64,000 bases of DNA from Isochrysis galbana (GCA_018136815.1 CM030934.1:2929070-2993069), one strand, 5' to 3'. Shown: positions 30,501-39,157, numbered from the stretch's first letter. The notes: generated by a model from the letters alone, not told the origin. A program made the numbers and translations.

Positions 30501-31099
30501 CCGATTACTTTTTTTAGTCTATTCGTAAGCACTTTTGCTAATATTTTGTAGTCACTTTGTAAGAGCGTGATGGGCCTATAGTTTCTAGGGTCCCGCGTGT
30601 CTCCTTTTTTGTATAGAAGTATTATGTCTCCTTCTCTCATGGATGCGTTCAGTTGCCCCTGCTCTAGTGCTAGGTTTAGCATCCTTAGGAAGTCGTGCTT
30701 CACTAGGTCTGTGAAGCTTTTATAAAACTCCGCCGGTAGCGCGTCCGGTCCCGCGCTTTTGCCCCTCCCTATTTGGGTGATGGCGTCTGTTAGTTCCTCC
30801 AGCGTTATCTTCCCTTCTATGGCGCCGCTGTCGTGTTCGCTCATTGGGCGTGATTCCAGCGCCTCTTCGAGTTCGTGGCCTCTTGTGTTGCGTCGTTCCT
30901 GGTAGAGCCACACGTAATACTTGCGAAGTTCGCTTCGTATTTCCGCATCGTCTGCAGTTGTGTTTCTCGTATCGTCCCCGGGGGCGTTCCAGTCGCTTGT
31001 GACGAAAAGTTCAGGGATCGCACTGTTAGAGGTGCGTGACTGAAATCTTTGGAAGAATTCCTTCGTCATCCTCTCCTCTTGTTTAAGAGAGTCGAAGCT
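27593..31099 (-). mobile_element. 5'-truncated LINE (non-LTR retrotransposon) with oligo-T 3' end
   Basis: A 3.5-kb element on the minus strand between identical 17-bp direct repeats. It contains a reverse-transcriptase frame open from the 5' break to 27899, then a 3' untranslated part of about 300 bp that ends, on the minus strand, in CTTCAGAAG followed by about nine T residues. The same terminus recurs at 15741, 17161, 31221 and 53321. No apurinic endonuclease domain is present upstream of the RT, and the 5' break falls inside the frame, so the copy is 5'-truncated as most LINE insertions are. The open frame and perfect duplications suggest a young insertion. Confidence 0.88.
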
Positions 31100-31147
31100 G
31101 CACCGGATGAGACAGAGACACAGACATATATATGAGGTGGACTTCAT
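27899..31147 (-). CDS. LINE polyprotein: reverse transcriptase and C-terminal CCHC knuckle (5' truncated)
   Basis: An open frame of 1082 codons; the first 16 or so codons (ATG at 31147) come from the host chromodomain gene and its target duplication, not from the LINE, so the native protein was longer. Reverse-transcriptase blocks are clear: GDTRDPRNYRPITLLQSDYK near residue 181, KDQLGFVPKR near 221, ALDWEKAFDRV with catalytic D259, GVPQGCPLSPLAF near 318 and FADD at 362-365 with catalytic D364 and D365. A long linker follows, then a zinc knuckle CRICGETDESSTHLGEC. This is the layout of LINEs with a single large ORF (RT then CCHC). The endonuclease domain expected before the RT is missing because of truncation. 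The catalytic residues are intact, but the copy cannot act alone. Confidence 0.9.
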   Translation of the reverse strand: MKSTSYICLCLCLIRCSFDSLKQEERMTKEFFQRFQSRTSNSAIPELFVTSDWNAPGDDTRNTTADDAEIRSELRKYYVWLYQERRNTRGHELEEALESRPMSEHDSGAIEGKITLEELTDAITQIGRGKSAGPDALPAEFYKSFTDLVKHDFLRMLNLALEQGQLNASMREGDIILLYKKGDTRDPRNYRPITLLQSDYKILAKVLTNRLKKVIGNIISKDQLGFVPKRLIGEATHLLQLTNAYLDETGEPGLLLALDWEKAFDRVNWEFYHLVLEKLKFGENFRKYAKALMNSEAKPIRYIKANGGRSFPFNVASGVPQGCPLSPLAFLLTAEALTRVINEDDDIEGIIVNGAEIKISQFADDTQLLAADYNSLTRSLRWVERYAAASCGKPNDLKFEGLRMGSLKRKRPPASFQRYKWLKRNEYATIVGVPLGGPQAIKEFWRKLADKIEKKTTIYAPITNNLSIHGKTKVANFLIYSIPRYWLQTLAAPRSFHAAVKRSVDRIMWTNARTGRRLQWVKHPEIPIKNTSEKGPHLGLGLLDWGNHVKALQAKWILNYLDARQAQWKQVLDAWFCRTNLGRAAVLSTIPANRLTDGIAGKSKLPAFWKQALNNIRELDLTSLKVSREGALSQPMWGSPTHPGPKLNPTWAKLWNKLECNALHNVFKDHEASIPYSSEECAQYLRNNDTYIQFQGEYIPRVKFLETWDTLVRHATETLTTAESASETESAHTWRDITGNHHDPEEPQPEIRITLDGEYYANLKGTWYETELSYLGTPIIGNRLLAAPTNLDISPPARWGEGYKTNKRLEYPLADEYTLDGKTPLDGTGVEHLAEALQRKDRKRKRLTGPAKWEEKLQIPGDTWAHLARIYTTPMVTARDMHLHFKHITHRRVGTYNRFPDRADTCRICGETDESSTHLGECPGITNILGELNKIARFTPGLERSREETIVDNLFIYPKGDAPKAIYVLYLLAWRYILTDFYRIHYDGIKFSEESILIRIIERYTTLSKALLFAQETDSARTAQAGMGRQPKKRIDMNDLRPVFNRNDKGGLKPNAELVELASKLGIAHAVEGTTEQGNKGN
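31100..31116 (+). repeat. LINE target-site duplication, right copy (17 bp)
   Basis: GCACCGGATGAGACAGA, identical to 27576-27592. Confidence 0.85.
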
Positions 31148-31204
31148 ACTTCATCGTCGCGCGCAAGCTTGTCGATGGTCTCGCCCACTACCTCATCAGG
31201 TGGA

Positions 31205-31220
31205 AGGGCTACGACGAGAA
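31205..31220 (+). repeat. SINE-like target-site duplication, left copy (16 bp)
   Basis: AGGGCTACGACGAGAA, identical to 31977-31992; both lie in the chromodomain coding sequence. Confidence 0.85.
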
Positions 31221-31976
31221 AAAAAAACTTCTAATATTCTTACCGCACTCGCGGCGAATGGAACCACTACCTACTACACATAGTACGTAGCATACTTTCT
31301 ACACCCCCACTCCCCGGCCCTTCTCCCCCCGCCATCAGGCGGCTCCCCCCGTGCACTACTAGGGGGATAGGGGTGAAGGGCTTAGATATGGTCCGGTGGC
31401 CCGCGCCACCCCCCGGTGATCTTTCCCCCCCTTTCTCCTGTGTCTCCGAGTGGGCGGCGGCTTCAGTCCCGACTTATCCTGTAAACAGGAGCGGGACTTA
31501 CCTATTTTTCGGTGAGCGGAGCTCTCGCTCCGCCCACCCCCTTCTCCGCGCCCTCTCTCCCCTCTCCTGCGGCACGCGCGATGGCGCGCCTGCGGCAGGC
31601 CTCCAGCTGCCCTCTGGCGACCCCTGGAGGCTCCTGGAGGCCAGCTCAGGGGGCAGAGGAGGCTGGGGCTGGGCCCTGGCCTCCCCTGCCTCTCCCTCGC
31701 TGGCGCTCCCGAGCCTCAGGGGCCCCCACGCTGCACCTGTCTGCCTGTCGACCAGGGGGGGAGGGGGGGCTGGAGCAATGGGCTGGCCACGACTGGCCAG
31801 GACGAGCGAATCAGGCGTGCCTGTGAGTGAGAGAGTGGGTCAGCAGGGCAGTGGCCTCCTGGCAAGCCATCAGGCATGCCAGGAGGATGAGTGGTTCCTC
31901 CCCCATGGCAGGGGAGGAGTGGAGAGAGGGGGGGGCTCGTGCCCCCCCATGGGTCAACCAAGTATAAACTTAGTTG
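31221..31976 (-). mobile_element. SINE-like non-autonomous retroelement, full-length copy
   Basis: A 756-bp GC-rich insert between perfect 16-bp direct repeats. On the minus strand it starts with CAACTAAGTTTATACTTGGT and ends with AATATTAGAAG followed by about eight T residues, the same 3' end as the neighbouring LINE. It has no open frame with protein character. Shared 3' ends are how SINEs borrow a partner LINE's machinery, so I infer that the LINE mobilises it. Related copies: 10479-11189, 17851-18211, 18212-18442, fragments at 15735 and 41205, and a diverged one at 56395-56815. I could not find convincing A and B boxes of a pol III promoter. Confidence 0.75.
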
Positions 31977-31992
31977 AGGGCTACGACGAGAA
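31977..31992 (+). repeat. SINE-like target-site duplication, right copy (16 bp)
   Basis: AGGGCTACGACGAGAA, identical to 31205-31220. Confidence 0.85.
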
Positions 31993-32232
31993 GGGCGACA
32001 CGTGGGAGCCTCTCACCAACTCACCAACTTGGCGGGCATCGAGCCAGACGTGGCCGCCTTCGAGGCCAAGAAGAGAGAGGAGGCTCTCAATCAACTTCGG
32101 CGAGGCTATGCGCTATGCGAGCTCGAGCTGCCGCTGCTCGTGCCAAGGCAATCGCTCCCACAAGGTCGCGCTCCTCGTCATCTCATTGTCCGAGGAGTGC
32201 TGACGAGTCTGCTTCAACAAACGGCCATTTAG

Positions 32233-32653
32233 AGGCCTTTGAGCAATACGACGACGAGGAGAGGGGTTTTGCGAAACACGGCAAAACACGGATGTCGGGT
32301 GTGTTTGGCTGTTGAAGAAACACGGGAAACACGTGTTTCCCAGCTAGGCAGATCAAGTCACCCTCACCGCCCAATGCGGTCGCCCACGCCGCGCTCGATG
32401 CGCGTCCAGCAGGATTGTGTAGAGTATTGTACCAACGCCATGCCAACGTGCCTGCTGTTCTAAGATTTGGTTGAGGGGTGTGATTTTATTACTTTATTTC
32501 CTATCGGTAAAGTCCCACTCCTCTACGCCGTACAGGTACAAAAGTAAAGTACTCCTACCCCTTTCCTCCCTCCACATTTTCTCTCCCCCCTGACCCCCAC
32601 CCCCTTTCCCCCTCTCTCTCCCTCGCTGCCCCTTTCCCTCTCCTCTCGCCCCC

Positions 32654-32719
<66 letters not shown>

Positions 32720-32775
32720 TCTCTCTCTCTCTCCCTCCCTCCCTCCCTCCCCTCCTCTCTCTCTCTCTCTCTCTC

Positions 32776-32823
<48 letters not shown>

Positions 32824-32838
32824 CCTCCTCTCTCTCTC

Positions 32839-32890
<52 letters not shown>

Positions 32891-32911
32891 CTCTCTCTCT
32901 CTCTCTCCCTC

Positions 32912-32947
<36 letters not shown>

Positions 32948-32968
32948 CCTCTCTCTCTCTCTCTCTCC

Positions 32969-33008
<40 letters not shown>

Positions 33009-33208
33009 TCTCTCTCTCTCTCTCCCTCCTCTCTCTCTCTCTCTCCCTCTCTCTCTCTCTCTCTCCCTCCTCTCTCTCTCTCTCTCTCTCTCTCTCCCGC
33101 TCTCTCCCTCTCTCTCTCTCTCTCTCCCTCCTCTCTCTCTCTCTCTCTCTCTCCCCCTCTCTCCCTCTCTCCCTCTATCCCATTTCTTCCCCCCTCTCGC
33201 TCTCTGCG
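32233..33208. other. No gene; promoter-proximal CT microsatellite
   Basis: 32233-32520 has AT-rich and GC-rich unique DNA without a frame. 32550-33180 is almost pure pyrimidine and leads directly into the ATG of the adenylate kinase-Nudix gene. Confidence 0.6.
32640..33180 (+). repeat. (CT)n / CCTCTCT polypyrimidine tract of about 540 bp
   Basis: Long runs of CT with regular CCTC interruptions every 20-40 bases and a C-run of about 28 bases near 32690-32717. Purines are nearly absent from the plus strand. It ends about 30 bp before the start codon at 33209. Confidence 0.95.
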
Positions 33209-36200
33209 ATGGCCGCCTTCTCTCGGCTACGGCGGCGGCCGCTTCTGCTCGGGTTGGTGGCGGCGCTTACGATTGCGTCGGGACTGCACACGCCCTCCAC
33301 ACCGCTCCCCTTGCGCCGCTCTCCCCACTCTTCTTCCTCTCGCTCTCTTCGCTCTCCTCTCTCTCCTCTACCTCTCTCCTCTCTCTCCTCTCTCCGTGCG
33401 GCGCGTGTGCGCAAGCTGTGGCTTTCGGCCTCAAGCGAGCAGGCCGCGCCACCCCAGCCTGCCGTACCCGTCGAGGGGCCGCCGCCTCGGCCGCCGCCAC
33501 GCTCATTCGAGGCGGCGGGATACATGGCGCCGCCCCACCTTCGATCGTGGAAGAGCTTCACGTGCGCCCTGCCCGTTTGCCTGCTTGCCCGCATAGCCGT
33601 GCTCCGCCCCTCCTCCCTCCAAATCGTCTCCCCCACTTGGATCACCCCTACGCCTGCCGCCCTCCGAGCGGCTGCAACCTTTCATGGAGTTCAGCCCCGT
33701 GCTCCTGCGAGGGGCTGAGGAGGAGTCATGACTTGGCGTGCGCCAAGGGCGTTTTGGAGGGAGATGGGCGTTCGCGCGGTCAGCGGTCTCGCTACGGCCA
33801 TGAGGGAGGGATGATCTGCGGGGCGGCAAGTATCCTAGGGGATGTGAAACAGCCGGGCCGCGGCTATAGGCCCACCGCGCTCGATGGCGATTCCCACCTT
33901 CCTCACGCCGCCCCCCCCCCCCCCCCCCCCGCGCCATGGAAGGTATGCGGCCCCCGACGAGCGGCGGCGCGCGGTCCGCGAGTGGCTACAGGAGCGGCGA
34001 GAAGGCGGCGCGTCTCTACGGACAGACGAATCACCTGCGCCAATCCGAATCGTCCTGGTTGGCGGTCCCTCGAGTGGCAAGGGTACAATCGGACCCATGC
34101 TCTCGCAAGCCTTTCGGGTGCGCATGGTCGGCGCTGGCCTGCTATTGCGTGGCGAGGTGCGCGCGCGCACTCAGCGTGGCCGGCGTGCGTCGGCCGCGAT
34201 GGCAAGGGGCGAGCTGCTTCCTGACAGCATGGTCCTTGAGGCGCTCCAAGACTGCCTCGACTGCTACGATGTCAAGCGCAACGGCTGGCTCCTCGACGGC
34301 TTCCCGCGCACTATCAGCCAGGCGGAGGCAACGCTCGCCGACGAGAAGTTCAAGATGCTGCGCCCGGACGCCGTGATAGTTCTCGAGAGGCCCGATGAGC
34401 TGGTGTGTTGCTCTGCCCGTTATGTCACCGGTCGGGGCTGCATGCCGACAACCACCGTCGCCGGCCGCCGTGTATGCAGATCAAAGAGTTTATGATGGGC
34501 CGCATGACGGACACTGCGACCGGGCAAACCTATCATCCCGTCTATGCGCCTCCACCCGCCGAGCTCAAGTCGCGTGTGGTATGGAGGCTCGATGACGTCC
34601 CTGAGGTCCGAAGGCCAACACCACCATGAAAGCTCGGGCTCCGTACACTTCGACGCGGGCTCCGCACACTCTCGTCATCCCGCTGATTACGCCGCGGCGC
34701 CTTGCGCCACAGGTGATCGACCGCCGCCTCGCTGCATATCATGCCGAAAAAGACGAGATACTTGCCGCCTACGAGGATGCGGGCATCCCCATTGCCATCG
34801 TCGACAATGCGCGTTCCGAGCTGGAGACATTTCGCGAGGTTGCCGAGTTTGTGGAGGTGGTGCGACTGCGCAAGCAGGAATTAGCCAGCATGGCGGAGTT
34901 CGAGGGCGCCGCTGGGCCCGATCCCTTCGAAGATGATGTTGCGGAGCTCTGCGACATTGACGACATGGCATGCCTCGAGGAGTACGACAAGTTTGCGCGA
35001 AAGGGGGGAGCAGCAGCGCTGCTCGATGCCGTTCGCAGGTATGGTAGCGGTCGAGGCGAGCGCGTGCGCTACAGCCACACGGGCGATACGTTGAGTGCGG
35101 CTCCGCGTGAAGCTCCTAGCTGTCGAGATGATCGTTTCAGCCACTTTGCAGCCGCGGCCTTCACGCTCTTCACGCGTCCGGACTCCCCGCAATCGCCGTC
35201 CACCACGCGAGGCCGTCGCCCGCCCACAGGTGCAACACATACTCGCTCGGCGACTATGTGCCGGTCGTCGTGAACAATATCCACGTGGGTTATGCGTCGC
35301 ACGAGATGGTCGCGCATCTTAGCCCCTTCTTGGGAGGGCGCATGTGCCGGTACACCTACCTTGAGCTTCCCACTGCCGCGGACGGCGCCCCAGACGAGGC
35401 GCTGCGTGCGACACCCACCCTTGCGATTGAGCTCGCCCCCATGACGCAAACGCTTTCTGAGAGGAACGAGGTGGTTGCCGAGTTGGTGAAGGAGCTGGTA
35501 GCCGATGGCGTCATCGCCGCCAAATCGCTTCGCAACGAGTTGCAGGTCCAAGCGGCGCTAATGCGAAACGCATCTGCCTGCGGGTGGGCACATCGTCCCA
35601 CGCCGCGTGCTGCCTTTCACTCACTGGTGCACCTATCGCTGGCCACTTGTGCAGGAGGTGCGACCCATGGACACAGGCTTCGTCGGTCCTAACGGCCCTC
35701 CACCCCTCGTGCTCATCGAGCGTGCGGCGATGATTCACTTTGGTGTACCTTCGTATGGTATCCACGTGAACGGCTATGTTCGTGACCCGAACAATCCAAC
35801 GGACCCGCGGCCGCATGCAGGTGTGAACTGGGTCCACCCGCAGGTCTTGTCCCCTGGCACGTGCGCCTGACCTGTCACCTCTCACGCGCCAACCGCCCAC
35901 GCCCCGTCTATCAGTCTGGGTCGGAGTGCGCTCTCGTTCCAAGGCGACATACCCGGGACTCTTCGACCAGATGGTCGCGGGAGGTCAGCCTTCGTCAATT
36001 AGCCTTCTCGAGAATGTAATGAAGGAATGCGAGGAGGAAGCGTCGCTGCCGCCAGACGTTGTGCGAAGCGTCCGAGCCACCGGCCTCGTCTCATACAGGT
36101 GCGAGGCTCTTACCATCTCCCGAGGCGCTTACCATAATTGGAGGCGCACCGATTCATGCCGTGCGTGTAATCGCGCCAAGCTGCACGCTGCCGCCCTCTG

Positions 36201-36512
36201 TCAATTCGAGTGAGAGACACGTCCCGGGATTGCTCTCGCAGGTACGCCACTCGCAAGGGCCTCTCGACGAAGAGACTTGTCACGTTCGACGTCGAAATGC
36301 CCGATGGCCTCACTCCCATCTGCGCTGATGGAGAGGTGGAAGAGTTTCGTCTGATCCCCATCGACGAAGTGCTAGACTCTATTCGCAACCGCTTGCCATT
36401 GTGGAAGCCCAACGCGGCCCTTGTCGTCATCGACTTTGCAATGCGTCACGGGCTCATCTCGCCCGACGAGCCGGGCTTCGTCACCCTTGCGCAGATGCTG
36501 CGCGCCGCGTAG
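33209..36512 (+). CDS. Adenylate kinase fused to DUF4743-Nudix hydrolase, probably plastid targeted
   Basis: The N-terminus (MAAFSRLRRRPLLLGLVAAL, then TIASGLHTPS) is a signal peptide followed by a Ser/Arg/Pro-rich stretch, as in bipartite plastid targeting. Exons up to about 33950 are unresolved. The adenylate kinase exon ends at 34402 and has the P-loop GGPSSGKGT and WLLDGFPRT. Exon 34480-34605 is the LID (GRMTDTATGQTYHPVY) and 34713-35038 the kinase C-terminus. Then 35230-35545, 35655-35820, 35915-36098 and 36242-36512 encode a DUF4743 domain (FGVPSYGIHVNGYV, KATYPGLFDQMVAGG) and a Nudix box (GGQPSSISLLENVMKECEEE), as in plant NUDT20/24. Every join from 34402 on keeps the frame across 77-191-bp GT-AG introns. 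The kinase half interconverts ATP, AMP and ADP; the Nudix half would hydrolyse a nucleoside-diphosphate-type substrate, possibly oxidised thiamine phosphates. Confidence 0.85.
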
Positions 36513-37965
36513 CGTGACCATGAATGGGCTTCGATTCCATGCCCCACGGCTCCTTTTCGGGCCTGCTCTGCTTCTCACTGAAGGCACAGCGTTCGATGGC
36601 GCACAAGTAGCCCACTCCGTTGCGCGAGCTAGGCCGAGTGCTCACTCACGCCCGCTGCTCGCCCCACAACTGGTTGTACCATTCGAGGCCGCGCCCTCAT
36701 GGCAGTGTGCTCACCGACAAATCATGTTCCGTAGACTACTCTCTCATGCGCAAAGACCGGACGCAAGCCTTCTACGCCATGCCTTGCGCGAAGCTTGTTC
36801 TCGAGCGCAAAGCTTGCTCCTCTCCTCTTAAGAGCGAGGGGCGAGGCGTTATTCTACATATTCCCCCTCCCAGCATGCGCTCCGCATGGCCCCTCACGAT
36901 TGCTGTCGAGGAGCGCTTCTTCCATGGACATGGCCATGCCTGCGCTCGATGGCGCTTATCATGGAAAGGTATTGCATGGATGTCATGCATGACGCATGTC
37001 CAACAGCATAGCGAATATCGAAGTTGGAGAGCTCGCAAAGGCTGATTGACGGGAGCTGGCAGGCGCAAGGAAATTTCCGAACACCGTGTATTATGCTGCA
37101 CGCACCCAGCGTATTGCTATCGCACATTTGGTATCACTGCTAGCAAAACGGCCGTCTCTGTTATCTTTCTTTTCGCCTCTACGTCTTGTATGTCTCGATG
37201 TCCCTCATTTTTTGCTCATTTTCCTTTCACCTTTGCTACTTCGTACTCTCGTCTGCCTCTTCTCTTGGCATCTATTCTGTGTTTCCTTGGCATTCCTTAG
37301 TACGCACTCTCTTCTCTGCCTCTCTTGGTGGAGGGACGGCGCGCAACTAGCCTTGGCCTTGGGCTAGATGGCTAGATAAAATAATTACTACGCCAACCCC
37401 ACTAGCTAATTGGACAAGCACTGCATTGGGATAAGTTAACGCTTTCGAGTATCTTTTGAAGTCCTCCCCGATGTTTGCAATAGGTCGAGTGCTGTGTGAT
37501 AAAATGCCCAATGACCCTACGCAACCTCGAAGTGCCTGAGCTTCATTCAGCCCGTGTGGCCGCACGGCGAAGGACCTGGAGATAAGAGCCTGGAGATCGC
37601 ATCATCTAGCGGATGAATGCGACAGGCGGCATCCTCTTCCTTCCTGCTTTCTTCTCTGTGTTCCCTCCTTTGTCGCGAGAGGTTACGTGAGTGTTGGAAG
37701 TGAATGCGAAGCGCGATGTGTGGGGGCGGTCGGGTTTTGGGTAGTATCTAGTATCGTCAAGCTCTGTCGTACATGTTCGTCGTTCGTTCTCGTTCTCGCT
37801 CTCGCTCTCGCCCTCCTTCTCGCCCCTCGAGAGGGTGCAACTCGAGATTCCCTTTTTTTGTCACACCCCTCCCGGCTATTTAGGTATATAATTTCTACTG
37901 ACCCCTAACTTCGCCCCTAACTCGGAGATTGACCGCGCGCAAACAAACATAAAGACGGGGACCCA
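36513..37965. other. No supportable gene
   Basis: The 3' flank of the kinase-Nudix gene and mixed DNA; frames are short and have no coding character. The 55-bp dispersed segment at 37837-37890 (partner 2366-2420) is here. Confidence 0.5.
37837..37890. repeat. 55-bp segment shared with 2366-2420
   Basis: Same order of GTGCAACTCGAG, T-run, CACACCCCTC and CTATTTAGGTATAT as in the partner. Confidence 0.7.
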
Positions 37966-38325
37966 TCAAGCGGAAGACGCCTTGTGTTTCGTTTGTGCCT
38001 CCCGTTTCAATTTCTTCTCCGCCTCAAAGCTCAGTTGCATTTTCTCCGTCTTATAAAAGCGAATATACTTTGTCTTCCACAGTACCAAGAGGAGAAGAAT
38101 GAACAGCGCGAAAACCACCCCGACCGCGATCCCGACCTTCGCAAGGCCATCCCCCGACGCGATGACTGCTGCGCCTATAGCACTAACGAGAAACCAGAAG
38201 GTGATGCCACCCAAGAGACTCATCAAGCGGACGACGTCGTAGGGACCATCGTACCATGGGCTCTCACGGACGTAGACCCACATCTTACAGTATGCAAAGT
38301 AAAATTTTTTTTGAGATTGCGTCAT
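37966..38325 (-). CDS. 119-aa membrane protein with two membrane segments
   Basis: A single-exon frame from an ATG at 38325. Order of parts: a short polar N-terminus (MTQSQKKFYFAYCKMWVYVR), hydrophobic segment 1 around residues 36-57 (LLGGITFWFLVSAIGAAVIA), a short loop with DGLAK, hydrophobic segment 2 around 64-84 (VGIAVGVVFALFILLLLVLW), then a basic tail (KKLKREAQTKHKASSA). Both ends probably lie on the same side of the membrane. I do not recognise a family. It is divergent from the gene starting at 38446, with only 120 bp between the two ATGs, so they may share a promoter. Confidence 0.6.
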   Translation of the reverse strand: MTQSQKKFYFAYCKMWVYVRESPWYDGPYDVVRLMSLLGGITFWFLVSAIGAAVIASGDGLAKVGIAVGVVFALFILLLLVLWKTKYIRFYKTEKMQLSFEAEKKLKREAQTKHKASSA

Positions 38326-38445
38326 TGACGGGGGCGCCCTCGCCTTCCTCCACGATCGTCCCGCCCTTATTGAAGAATGCAACCGTGCCCGCTGCCCGAG
38401 TTGAAGAATGCAACCACGTGGGCGTCCGCCTCCCTGCCCCTTGCC
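38326..38445. promoter_or_regulatory. Probable shared divergent promoter region
   Basis: Only 120 bp separate the start codons of two divergent genes. The segment is G/C rich with a direct repeat of TTGAAGAATGCAACC (38371-38385 and 38401-38415). No TATA box is visible. The call rests on spacing only. Confidence 0.35.
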
Positions 38446-39157
38446 ATGGATGCACTCGACAAGAACAAGAAGCAGCTCGCGGAGGCGTGCGCGTGCGCTC
38501 TTCGGCGCATACCGCCCGGCTGCATCTGGTGTCCCTTCACCTTCCAGGGCCGCCACTTCCTGAAAGTGCCCATCGACGAGGAGTCCGACTACAAGTGCCA
38601 CAAGAAGGGCAAATTTGCATCGCTCGAAGCGCTCACCGCTCATGCACGCGCTGCGGTTGATGGCGATGGCGAAGACGAGCATGCCGCGCTCCTGTCGATC
38701 ATCAACGACATTGAGGAGAAGCAGCCGGCGCCCAAGAAGCACAAACCGAACTGTCCTGTTCCTCGGCGTGTTCAAATAAAGCTTCCTCCTGGCCTTCCTG
38801 TTTTACATGTCACATATGTGAAAGAGAGGGCAGGGTCCTACGACTCCAAGGGCAAGTTGATGCAGGAGTTGAGCGGGCACGCGGCTGCCGTGATGTACCC
38901 GCTGTACACACCGGCGGGATACAGCGGGAGGACCATCCTGGCCTGGTCAGGCAAGACTGCAAAGTTGGCAAAGGTGCGCCGCCGCGCATTCCCTGCATGC
39001 ACCCCAGTCCGCCTGCACACCTCACGCGCGCGATTCTCTCGCTGCACAGGAATGCAAAGAAAGCCTCGCGCTGCACTCGGACGTTGAGGCTGTGCGCTGG
39101 GCGAAGAGCGGCGATTTGGACGCAAAGATTTTAAAGAATCTGCAAGGCATGTACTAG
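38446..39157 (+). CDS. Two-exon 211-aa protein with Cys/His-rich N-terminal part; function unknown
   Basis: Exon 1 is 38446-38973 (ATG in the strong context GCCATGG, MDALDKNKKQLAEACACALR) and exon 2 is 39050-39157, across a 76-bp GT-AG intron (donor GCAAAG/GTGC, acceptor TGCACAG). The join is in phase and ends ILKNLQGMY. Residues about 25-65 contain CIWCPF, HFLKV and CHKKGKF, then LTAHA, which may bind zinc. The middle is basic (KKHKPNCPVPRRVQIKLPPG), followed by a region with GYSGRTILAWSGKTAKLAK. No signal peptide or membrane span, so it is likely nuclear or cytosolic. An upstream in-frame codon would extend the protein, but the Kozak-like ATG is the better start. Not a family I can name. 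Confidence 0.6.

Larger units (their letters stand above)
27546..32232 (+). pseudogene. HP1-like chromodomain gene disrupted by two retroelements
   Basis: The gene starts at an ATG (27546) coding MGKRKGRAAAAPDETE. After 15 codons it is interrupted by a LINE (27593-31099). Beyond the LINE, 31100-31220 continues with a chromodomain, YEVDFILHRR, then after a one-base frame change KLVDGLAHYLIRWKGYDE, interrupted again by a SINE-like element (31221-31976), and resumes at 31993 with GDTWEPLT. An 8-bp duplication (CTCACCAA) then shifts the frame before NLAGIEPDVAAFEAKKREEA. The aromatic-cage positions of a methyl-lysine reader (Y, W, Y/W) can be seen. Intact relatives bind methylated histone tails, or are integrase-linked chromodomains of chromoviruses; the short basic N-terminus and lack of integrase favour a cellular HP1-like gene. 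This copy cannot make a normal protein. Confidence 0.7.

Noticed and set aside
31147-31250. Chromodomain as part of a chromovirus integrase
   Set aside because: No integrase, RNase H or LTR is found on either side, and the short basic N-terminus with its own ATG (27546) fits a stand-alone HP1-like gene better; not fully excluded.
33418-34224. 268-codon frame overlapping the start of the kinase-Nudix gene
   Set aside because: A different frame from both the leader and the kinase core; low complexity with no motif.
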